Positions 56,901-64,000 of a DNA stretch of 64,000 nucleotides are shown here, in pieces. The notes under the pieces were generated by a model. The model searched no databases and was not told the origin of the DNA. It saw only the letters and a program-made list of their open reading frames with translations. The stretch is from Candidatus Poseidoniales archaeon. GTDB taxonomy: Archaea > Thermoplasmatota > Poseidoniia > Poseidoniales > Thalassarchaeaceae. Position 1 is the first letter of the stretch. Each line of letters begins with the position of its first letter. Made by a program: the position numbers and the translations under genes. The DNA lies in NCBI GenBank assembly GCA_012964335.1, contig DTUF01000043.1:1-64000 (forward strand), read 5' to 3'.

Positions 56901-59810
56901 GCAGTTCAGACTGACCTAGAGAATGTTCACAGCGATAATGAGTTGACTTTGGAAGGGACTGTGCGTTTTGAGGACATAGGAGTTGCTCCTGATCCCGCAT
57001 CTTACACACTCGTCTTTGAATTGCAGAATGACTCAAATATTAGCCAATGGAACGAAATTGACCGACTCCCAGGTGTTCTCGGGGGTAACTTCTCGTGGCA
57101 ACCTGCAATACCAGAACTTTCAGCAGGAAACGACACCTATCGGCTGCGCATGGACGGTTATACTGGTGGGGATACCATATGCCCACCTGTTTCCCTTTCA
57201 CCTGATGCAGAATGTGGGATACGAATGACAGTTTACATTGACCAGTATTCTCCTTATCTCATCAACATCAGCGTGATGGGATTACAGAACTGGAGAGATC
57301 TCGCGGACGATACTTGGATACCACCTCAGGCTAACCAAAAGTTCCGAGTCATGGTTAGGGATATTCCTGAGACTCCACCTTCATTCGTTTTGAATTACTG
57401 GGTTGAAGCACAACACGATACTAATGGAAATCGAATTCCAGAATTGAGTGAGTATCAGTCGGTACCTCTTGATGAGGATTCAACTGATGTAAATGGAAAT
57501 ACAACTTACTTCATCTCAAACTTGGCTTGCCCACCAACAAATGATTGCATTGACGATCGTCAAACCGGTTTGATAGTCCCCAACGGCGAACCTGCTCCTC
57601 GCACTAGTTTGTTTGTTTCTGGTACTGATATTTCGGGCAATTCAATTGATGGCGGAGATGGAGGTTTCATATCAGATTTGATTACCTACATCGGTAAGCA
57701 ATCTCGCCCCCCCGGAATTTACTCATTCCATGTGAGCGATGCTGGTGGAAACCCATTGACAGAGTTCAACAAATCAGTGTATGCTGGAAATGTGTACCAT
57801 TTGATGATTGAGGGTACTGACGATAATGGTTGGAGAGATGTAGATTATGTCAAAGTGGATCTTAACCCTGCAATCAGTAATGACCTCGTGGTTTACTTTT
57901 CACCTCGCAACGGAACGTCTTGGAGTGAAAGTACTTCAGCAGATATGTTGAACGCTGAGGAGGATGGAATCGGACCACGCATAACACGCTTGGATGGCAC
58001 CGCACTAATTGACCCGTTTGAGACAGAATTCCTAGTTGACATACCGATACGAATGCGTTGGGGCGTGGTTAATCTTCAGGGAGTGATAACTCCTGAAATA
58101 TTCATGAAGGATTTGGACCCAGAGAATGGTGAGAGTAAACTCTCAAGCAGTCGCTACATCCAACTATTGGCATATTCTTCTGGTTTGAAGTTTGACAGTG
58201 AATCTCTAACTGTTGATGACACTTCAGGTTTCATCACAAACACCGTTGGTTCTCAAGATGGTGGCTTTGTTCGCCCAGGTGATTTATTACAATTCCATGG
58301 GGAATACTTCTTCAAGGCAGCATTGGAGTCCGGAATTGACGTTCAACCTGAAATTCCAATGACAATGGAATTGACCCGCTCTCCAATTTATCCCGGAGGT
58401 GAATCCGATAATCCTGGAAGCGGATATGTGGCTGCAGCTACAGAAGTCTTCTACTATAATTTCGAAAATGGGACATTTGACTTAGTTATTCCAGCGGCAT
58501 TATCAACCAACGAATATCGATATGTCTTCAGAGTATGCGATTCAACGGATGTAAACAATCCAGATTGTGAGAACAACTTACCAGCAGGTGCAAACGATTT
58601 CTCAATGACGGGTGACAAAACCTTCTATGTGAAGGTCGACAATGAGGCACCTACTGTAGTCTGGAATTCATGGCAATTAGCTGCTGGCTCTGATGCTGAA
58701 CAGTATGATGATATTCTACCATCTTCAACAATTCATTGCGTCAATATTAATTTTGCAATAGAGGAGCGACAGAAGCTAGTAGCAGGTTCAATGAAAATCA
58801 ACTGGATGTACTACGAGCACGATTTGAATTGGAGTCAATATCGCTCAACCTTCCCGGATGCTTGGCAAACTGCCAACCTTCAACTTGATTTGTCAGCATC
58901 ACCTAATCGTGCAATTGGTAACTGTGTTGATTTGTGGCCTGGCCATGAATTGCCATCAGACCTTGATGGTGTTGATTTGAGGTTCTGGGTTACAGGCACC
59001 GATTCAGCAGGAAACGGTATTGCTCTTGGTGGTCAGTTTGGTGCTGCAGTCGAGGGTGGTGATTACTCATTGACCTACAAGGAAGCTGAATTCGTCATCA
59101 ACAAAATTATCGTTTCACCTGGTCAACCAGAGGCGGGACAACCATTCGAACTACTCGTTGATGTAACCAATGTTGGTACTGACTCCGGCGAATTAGAATT
59201 ACAAATCTTCACGGTAATTGAAGGCCGCCAATTAAGCAACTTCAACTACTCATGCGGTACTACTTTTACTCCTGCAATGAATAATATTTGTAGAGTACAA
59301 GTTGAAGCATTCCCGCAGCCGGTTTCATCTGTTATGTTCAAAATACACGATTCATCTGGTAATGAATTAGGTGAATCACCTTCATTCCATATTCGTGAAG
59401 CAGGTAGTTCTGGAGGTACTGATACCAACTGGGCACTTTATGGTGGCATTGCTGCTGTAATTGTAGTCCTTATCGCATTAGTAATTGGTATCATGATGTA
59501 CATCGGAAGAGAAAATGAAGAAGAGGGTGATTTCTTCGTTGAGGATGAAGATTACTTGCCTCCTGGAGAGGCTGTAACCCCGATGTCAAGAGGCCCTGCT
59601 CGTGCTGAAACTGGCGGCGGTAGTGTTGATTATGCCACTCAGAGTAGTGGTCCACCTGGGTATGGTGACGGACCTGCCGCTGGAGGCGATTCAAAAATGG
59701 ATCGAGCAAAGCGTCTATTCCCATTCTGGGATGATGCAACGATTCAAGGTTACTTTGACCAAGGATGGTCACTGCAACAACTTCAGGATTGGGTGCGAGA
59801 GAACAAGTGA
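53961..59810 (+). CDS. Giant secreted/surface protein with C-terminal TM and cytoplasmic tail
   Basis: 1949 aa; signal peptide YLILGLMILSTTAGAAS; beta-rich ectodomain; TM WALYGGIAAVIVVLIALVIGIMMYIG; tail ends KMDRAKRLFPFWDDATIQGYFDQGWSLQQLQDWVRENK. Confidence 0.88.
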   Translation: MNGKNKKATSYLILGLMILSTTAGAASVTTFSDGTASVEVELREPGNFMDSMTGAISLPEGETITSASVNVSTGFAMHNDFTTYDQSLMPPGGGGIWDARYNSGLTTYNDANCHSANPMDCSFSSTSPTLSLTSKGFNADFETGSQGMSPQAPVDIFNWERKTQGMMHIPASGCPTGDFCWGTNFDDPDYTDDAPAASYEYTMDSPAIWVYPTKGAATFNSYHSLYNRVASGSNKFYEDCAYVAVQNSSDGGLGWTPWEFIDIDIGATSGLQQGTQGLFQKGTGVNKVQSACNGKGSLTVPADAWVLAGMSTWANNQNGWANIALDLSRHEGKHIKLKFVMEKNPILGTPVNSSMPGWYIDSLRIGDALPQSGNVVMKSFAPRSHPNPGFPNGYGILDVEVASAGPGSFTVDVLDSSNGQTVVDKYGKSMIGLDGELIELWDIDSDQYGLIDLRFNYNSGANRMNTPIMHSFTLGTKIGSGLNSTEGIFYDMGYLNDGEWTVEAPGGMIVYMPRMNDTSWSPMLEKNRFNAPIMAVKPMIEDSCGSANRNLILMTNSNQSGQFTPANNQWVTFASPSTTVAFGAQYSDQCTVYSIWLELRFAHTMSNVKLDVAGDGDIEWGMVESAFGSLGRQQMFRTQMVNGINYGSDNTTLAMNINGVAEGAVFFLPKGAVVNHAELSWDNSAIGNASIELLAGPSSQNLGYTQDQERRTPDAYAEFSEFFNQVQALLDDPNVPVGHIDAYGNEWIQFRFKFSNPTAQAATSINLKDLDIFYTWSRALSDENGIARELNQGVALGQPMGGQVVVPMKFISDDGGGIVLDNLLINTENGYDSTINMSDDITGFYASGEVYEVISTHSVAVGTGASIAGASLQFESESGWAELRWAASNGSFWSESGSEYVSIMVALSSSTDTADGKQITWRFRINPTWDDSDSARLFATLITDTGSEGVPAAIMFDLLVGNAVENDASITTLTVYNQADAVQTDLENVHSDNELTLEGTVRFEDIGVAPDPASYTLVFELQNDSNISQWNEIDRLPGVLGGNFSWQPAIPELSAGNDTYRLRMDGYTGGDTICPPVSLSPDAECGIRMTVYIDQYSPYLINISVMGLQNWRDLADDTWIPPQANQKFRVMVRDIPETPPSFVLNYWVEAQHDTNGNRIPELSEYQSVPLDEDSTDVNGNTTYFISNLACPPTNDCIDDRQTGLIVPNGEPAPRTSLFVSGTDISGNSIDGGDGGFISDLITYIGKQSRPPGIYSFHVSDAGGNPLTEFNKSVYAGNVYHLMIEGTDDNGWRDVDYVKVDLNPAISNDLVVYFSPRNGTSWSESTSADMLNAEEDGIGPRITRLDGTALIDPFETEFLVDIPIRMRWGVVNLQGVITPEIFMKDLDPENGESKLSSSRYIQLLAYSSGLKFDSESLTVDDTSGFITNTVGSQDGGFVRPGDLLQFHGEYFFKAALESGIDVQPEIPMTMELTRSPIYPGGESDNPGSGYVAAATEVFYYNFENGTFDLVIPAALSTNEYRYVFRVCDSTDVNNPDCENNLPAGANDFSMTGDKTFYVKVDNEAPTVVWNSWQLAAGSDAEQYDDILPSSTIHCVNINFAIEERQKLVAGSMKINWMYYEHDLNWSQYRSTFPDAWQTANLQLDLSASPNRAIGNCVDLWPGHELPSDLDGVDLRFWVTGTDSAGNGIALGGQFGAAVEGGDYSLTYKEAEFVINKIIVSPGQPEAGQPFELLVDVTNVGTDSGELELQIFTVIEGRQLSNFNYSCGTTFTPAMNNICRVQVEAFPQPVSSVMFKIHDSSGNELGESPSFHIREAGSSGGTDTNWALYGGIAAVIVVLIALVIGIMMYIGRENEEEGDFFVEDEDYLPPGEAVTPMSRGPARAETGGGSVDYATQSSGPPGYGDGPAAGGDSKMDRAKRLFPFWDDATIQGYFDQGWSLQQLQDWVRENK

Positions 59811-59841
59811 GCTCGCATCAATTAGGTGGGGAGGTGATAGC

Positions 59842-61047
59842 GTGGATTACAAGACGCTTGACATCACCAACCCGACTGAAGAACATGCAATGCTAAGAGA
59901 AATGGTCCGTGACTGGGTCCGTTCAGAAGTTGAGCCACAAGCACTTGAGTTTGATCGAGATGAGAAGTTCAATCATCAATTATTACGTGATATGGGTGAA
60001 CTAGGACTTCTTGGGATTACTGCTCCAGAGGAGTATGGTGGGGCTGGAATGGACGCATTAGCCGCGACAATTGTTCACGAGGAATTATCCTATAGTGACC
60101 CAGGGTTTGCATTAGCTTATCTTGCCCATAGTATGTTATTTGTCAACAACCTTTCACGTAATGGAAATTCAACTCAGAAACAAGAGATACTTCCCAAAGT
60201 TTGTAGTGGCGAGTGGATAGGAGCAATGGCAATGTCTGAACCAGATGTTGGTACAGATGTGATGTCAATGAGCACTACTGCTGAGCAAAGAGATGACGGG
60301 AATTGGGTCATCAACGGCCGTAAAATGTGGATTACTAATGGCTGCATCGATGAAGAAGGTACGCCATGTGATGTTGTTTGGACTTATGCTAAAACAGGCG
60401 TGAATGAAAACGGTAGGGCTGAGATTTCAACCTTCCTTGTGTTCGCAGATTCCCCTGGTTTTTCAGTTGGGCAAAAGATTGTTGACAAAACTGGAATGCG
60501 AGGCTCCAATACTGCAGAGTTAGTCTATGATGACTGTGTAGTTGGTCCTGATAGTCTCGTTGGCGCATGCGGTGAATCAATGATTCATATGATGCGGAAT
60601 CTGGAATTAGAACGGCTTACTTTAGCGGCTATGAGTCTAGGAATTGCTCGCCGCTCTGTCAAAGAAATGAATCGCTATGCTTCTGAGAGAGAAGCATTTG
60701 GAAGACCAATCAGAGATTTCGGTCAGATACAGCGCTACATCGGCCAATCATTCGCTGAATGGCGTGGGATGGAGGCATATCTCTACAATGTGGCTAGACA
60801 AATGGATGTAGAGAAGAGCGGCAATCGGTTGGATTCCGATGGAATAAAGTTGGTATCAACAACACTAGCGAAAGATATTGCTGACCGAGCAATGCAAGTA
60901 ATGGGTGGCTACGGTTATGTTGGCGAATATGTGGTTGAGAGATTGTGGCGCGACGCAAAACTCCTCGAAATTGGTGGTGGGACTTTAGAGAGTCATCAGA
61001 AGAATATCACCAAAGATTTAGCTAAAGATTCATCAATTCTAGGTTGA
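59842..61047 (+). CDS. Acyl-CoA dehydrogenase
   Basis: GLLGITAPEEYGGAGMDALAATIVHEELSY; AMSEPDVGTDVMSM; GRKMWITNGC; AMQVMGGYGYVGEYVVERLWRDAKLLEIGGGTLES. GTG 59842 start; the upstream ORF extension overlaps the previous gene. Confidence 0.94.
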   Translation: MDYKTLDITNPTEEHAMLREMVRDWVRSEVEPQALEFDRDEKFNHQLLRDMGELGLLGITAPEEYGGAGMDALAATIVHEELSYSDPGFALAYLAHSMLFVNNLSRNGNSTQKQEILPKVCSGEWIGAMAMSEPDVGTDVMSMSTTAEQRDDGNWVINGRKMWITNGCIDEEGTPCDVVWTYAKTGVNENGRAEISTFLVFADSPGFSVGQKIVDKTGMRGSNTAELVYDDCVVGPDSLVGACGESMIHMMRNLELERLTLAAMSLGIARRSVKEMNRYASEREAFGRPIRDFGQIQRYIGQSFAEWRGMEAYLYNVARQMDVEKSGNRLDSDGIKLVSTTLAKDIADRAMQVMGGYGYVGEYVVERLWRDAKLLEIGGGTLESHQKNITKDLAKDSSILG

Positions 61048-61056
61048 GGTGTTCTC

Positions 61057-61839
61057 TTGTCTTGGCCTTGGCAATCTGTGGATTGGAATGACCCTGATGG
61101 TGGGGTAATCCGATTTTTCCCTTACATTCCTACAGTTGTTTTACCGCGTAGTATTCGTCCTAGAGATGATTGGGATGGGCTTGCATTTTTACTACATCCA
61201 GAAGAGCGGGAATCTTGGGAGGATGAAGAGAAGATGGAGAAGTCTGGAAAGGGTTCTTCAACCCTGTTGGCAATTCACGGTGGCGGTGATTTAGCGAGGA
61301 TGTTGATCCGTATGCAGTTGTTAGAAGATGTCAATGGTGCGAAATTTCCTGACCCAGAGCCTCGCCGATTACTCAAGTTAGCGGATAGGGATAGTATTCC
61401 CACTTATTTCGTAGAGCCAGGGGTTGAAGATGAGGATTGGCTTGCTTGGTTAGAAGCAACTGCAGATGAGGCTGCAAAATTGTCTCGCATGTTTTTGCAA
61501 TTATTTGCTCGGCGGCGATTTGCAAAAACATGGAAGCGCACTCAACCAGAAGTTAGCGAACCTCCAATATCAGAAGGTTCGGAATCACTTGCTATAGCGG
61601 CAGGATTAGCAGGAACTTGGTGGCGAATTTCGGAATCATTTTCTACAGTTGAATTGCAAGAGAGTAGAAATCGCAGGTTTGCAAGCCGTCTACGAGGGGC
61701 TCTCGCAAATCTTTCATCAATCAAAGAAGACCCAGTGTTGATTGTCCCAATTTACCAAGATTGGATGGGAGATATACTCGCAACGCTCAAGACTAACGTA
61801 GAAGTGGAAGCAGTTGAAGCAGTCGGGTTGGAGGAGTGA
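61057..61839 (+). CDS. Conserved-looking hypothetical protein
   Basis: 260 aa, tightly packed between acyl-CoA dehydrogenase and TBP-like genes. Confidence 0.65.
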   Translation: MSWPWQSVDWNDPDGGVIRFFPYIPTVVLPRSIRPRDDWDGLAFLLHPEERESWEDEEKMEKSGKGSSTLLAIHGGGDLARMLIRMQLLEDVNGAKFPDPEPRRLLKLADRDSIPTYFVEPGVEDEDWLAWLEATADEAAKLSRMFLQLFARRRFAKTWKRTQPEVSEPPISEGSESLAIAAGLAGTWWRISESFSTVELQESRNRRFASRLRGALANLSSIKEDPVLIVPIYQDWMGDILATLKTNVEVEAVEAVGLEE

Positions 61840-61841
61840 GA

Positions 61842-62462
61842 ATGGGTCGTCGAAGTGCTATCAAAGTCAGGGTAGAGAACCAATTGGTCAGGTTCACAGC
61901 CCCTCAACCATTTGAGGCTGAGGAGGTCATCAAAACTCTAGGAGGAAAGAAGAGTGGTAAGTATGTGATACTGGCTCTTAAGAATCCACGTGCAACTCTG
62001 CTAGTTGACGAAGAGGGAAGGCTGGTGGTTCACGGCACAAATCATTCAGAGATTGCTTGGGCAGCGGCTCGTGAAATGTTACTCCGATTAGGTAGGCCTG
62101 ATGAAGGGATTACCACTGAGAAGGGGCCTCTCGTCGTTTCGTTTGATTATGGTCAACCACTACGAACTGATCAGGTTTCAGAATACTATCCAGAATTTGA
62201 GGAAGACGAGCGACTTGAGTGTATTCGCATTAGTGATAAGTTGCACGATATGGATTTACTATTCTTTTCAAATGGGCTTGGAATTGCTCTTGGTGCTAGA
62301 CACAAAAATTTGGTTGAGATGGCGGCCACACATTGGGGTACAAGATTTGATGCTGAGGGTCTATTCGTTGAAGTTCTAGTGAAATCTAATGGTACCGAAG
62401 AAAAAGTTGATTCAGAGCCTGAAGAAGCCGCCCTTGAAGTTGAAGAAGAAGAAGAATCGTGA
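61842..62462 (+). CDS. Divergent TBP-fold (two-repeat) protein with acidic C-terminal tail
   Basis: Two TBP-like repeats: ...NPRATLLVDEEGRLVVHGTNHSEIAWAAAREMLLRLG and ...DMDLLFFSNGLGIALGARHKNLVEMAATHW; tail EPEEAALEVEEEEES. ATG 61842. Confidence 0.6.
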   Translation: MGRRSAIKVRVENQLVRFTAPQPFEAEEVIKTLGGKKSGKYVILALKNPRATLLVDEEGRLVVHGTNHSEIAWAAAREMLLRLGRPDEGITTEKGPLVVSFDYGQPLRTDQVSEYYPEFEEDERLECIRISDKLHDMDLLFFSNGLGIALGARHKNLVEMAATHWGTRFDAEGLFVEVLVKSNGTEEKVDSEPEEAALEVEEEEES

Positions 62463-62471
62463 GGGCCAACA

Positions 62472-63353
62472 ATGACTCTTGTTGATGGGCAGTGGAATGG
62501 CCCTATTTTAGACAACCATTTTCACTTAGATAGAGTTGGACGTTATCTTGATGCTGCGGCTGATTTTCAGCGTGTTGGCGGTACCGATTTAGTATTAGTT
62601 CACAAGCCAGATTTTGACAACCTACCAAATAATGTGGAGGATGTACGAAAGGCATACCAAGACACTGTAGCAATGGCTGAGCAAGTTCGCTTGGAATGTG
62701 ATTTGAGAGTTCGGGTCGTACTCGGGCCTCACCCTGCTGCATGGGTTCATCAGTGTGCATCGTTAGGTAATGAAGAATCGAATGAATTACATCTTCAAGC
62801 GGTTGAATTAGCAATTGAATTTTGTGAAGAAAATTTGGCGGTTGGAGTTGGTGAAGTAGGTCGCCCTCACTGGGATGTGGGTGATGAAGTATTAGATCAG
62901 GCTGATGAGATTTTGATTGAAGTTCTTTCAATGTGTAAAAGGGCAAATGTTCCTGCTCAACTCCATCTCGACGCAAATGGTGAAAAAACTAACCGTGAAA
63001 TTGCTAATATTTGTGACCATGTAGGTTTCCCAAGGTTCGGTGCAATTCACCATCATGCGGATGCAGATATCAGTAAAAATTTCACCCATGGCTTGACTTC
63101 TTCTGTAGTGGTTGGACGTGATTCAATCAAGGATATTTCTGATACAATATGGCAAAATGAAGGTGGGTTCCTAATGGAAACTGATTACATGGATGACCCA
63201 CGTAGGCCTGGAGCAGTACTTGGTCCAAAGACGGTGCCTCGAAGAACCCAAGCTCTTGCAACTTCTCTTATCGGCAGAGGATTGGATGCAGAAGCGGTGT
63301 TGAGTGCAATCCATATTGACCTGCCTGAGGCATTGTATGGCGAATATGAATGA
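62472..63353 (+). CDS. TatD-like metal-dependent hydrolase
   Basis: DNHFHLDRVGRYLDAAADFQRVGGTDLVLVHKP; VGVGEVGRPHWDV; QLHLDANGEKT; METDYMDDPRRPG. Confidence 0.8.
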   Translation: MTLVDGQWNGPILDNHFHLDRVGRYLDAAADFQRVGGTDLVLVHKPDFDNLPNNVEDVRKAYQDTVAMAEQVRLECDLRVRVVLGPHPAAWVHQCASLGNEESNELHLQAVELAIEFCEENLAVGVGEVGRPHWDVGDEVLDQADEILIEVLSMCKRANVPAQLHLDANGEKTNREIANICDHVGFPRFGAIHHHADADISKNFTHGLTSSVVVGRDSIKDISDTIWQNEGGFLMETDYMDDPRRPGAVLGPKTVPRRTQALATSLIGRGLDAEAVLSAIHIDLPEALYGEYE

Positions 63354-63450
63354 AGTCGTATCAAGTCAGCAATATTAGTCCAATTTGAGTTTCTATTGAA
63401 CATGTTTTGTCTAATTTGTCTATTCTGGCCTACTTTCACTTTGGTTTTTC

Positions 63451-63465
63451 CCGACCTACGGTCGG
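63451..63465. repeat. Perfect hairpin CCGACC-TAC-GGTCGG in intergenic region
   Basis: 6-bp arms downstream of the TatD-like gene; possible terminator. Confidence 0.5.
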
Positions 63466-63618
63466 AATTTTGATAATTGTACTCAAATGAGGGGGTATTG
63501 AGCACATTTTTGGGATAATTACATCCCTTCGTGAATGACGCTGTTGTCTCACAGAGTAGGCAAAGGTCTTGAAGGCGACTTCGCCGGCGAACCGATGTTG
63601 GTAGGAACAGGTGCTTTT

Positions 63619-64000
63619 ATGTTGGAACTAAAGGGAAAAACTGCACTAGTATTTGGAGTGGCAAGCGAAGATAGCATTGCGTGGGCTATATGCGAGCAAT
63701 TATCAGCAGCAGGATGTAAGTTAATTCTTGGTTTTCAGAAGCGATTTATGAGCCGTGTATTTCAATTGAAAGAGAAATTAGATGGTATTGAAGCATTTTA
63801 CCCAATTGATGTTGAAACCAATGAATTGACAGCCGAATTTTTCACAGAGTGGCAAAATGCCAACCCAGGTGCAAAAGCAGATATTGTCATTCATGCTATC
63901 GGATTTGCCCCACAACCATGTTTTGACCGACCAGTGTTGTTCGTTGAAAATGAGCCGATGAACACTGCTATGACAATCAGCGCTCATTCACTACAAAGAG
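63619..64000 (+). CDS. fabI: Enoyl-ACP reductase (FabI-like), truncated by the right window edge
   Basis: LELKGKTALVFGVASEDSIAWAICEQLSAAGCKLILGFQ...DIVIHAIGFAPQPCFD...TAMTISAHSLQR. Not in the ORF track. Confidence 0.85.
   Translation, partial: MLELKGKTALVFGVASEDSIAWAICEQLSAAGCKLILGFQKRFMSRVFQLKEKLDGIEAFYPIDVETNELTAEFFTEWQNANPGAKADIVIHAIGFAPQPCFDRPVLFVENEPMNTAMTISAHSLQR

Noticed and set aside
59602-59841. N-terminal extension of the acyl-CoA dehydrogenase ORF
   Set aside because: It overlaps the end of the 1949-aa gene in another frame; GTG 59842 gives a normal acyl-CoA dehydrogenase N-terminus.
1-64000. CRISPR arrays, transposons, tRNA or rRNA genes
   Set aside because: No regularly spaced long repeats, transposase-like ORFs or tRNA cloverleaf signatures were seen; the GGTTCGTTACT stretch at 41531 belongs to the K-turn RNA, not a T-arm.

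Overview
The window looks like a chromosomal segment of a Marine Group II (Poseidoniales-like) euryarchaeon. Support comes from archaeal Orc1/Cdc6, CDC48, MC1 chromatin protein, PyrB/PyrI and a GTP-dependent dephospho-CoA kinase domain, mixed with bacterial-type genes (class I aldolase, acyl-CoA dehydrogenase, biotin carboxylase, FabI) and three very large secreted or surface proteins. I saw no tRNA, rRNA, CRISPR array or transposon. Most genes are housekeeping. The strongest unexplained signal is a structured RNA at ~41270-41560 between an orphan 881-aa winged-helix protein and a CoaD-DUF359 fusion. By hand it folds into four consecutive hairpins, each with a kink-turn (GA/GA plus a 3-nt bulge ending in AU, i.e. 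the AUGA signature). The last two hairpins have a lower stem and an internal pocket followed by a correctly placed ACA box. This suggests an unusually large archaeal H/ACA-type guide RNA. Other leads are a divergent TBP-fold protein with an acidic tail, a degenerate EF-Tu/SelB-like protein without a P-loop, a PA14+LamG insertion in a giant surface protein, a 41-aa zinc-ribbon ORF missing from the ORF track, and recurrent short hairpins in the 5' leaders of several genes. All folds and family calls come from reading the sequence; no search or folding program was run.
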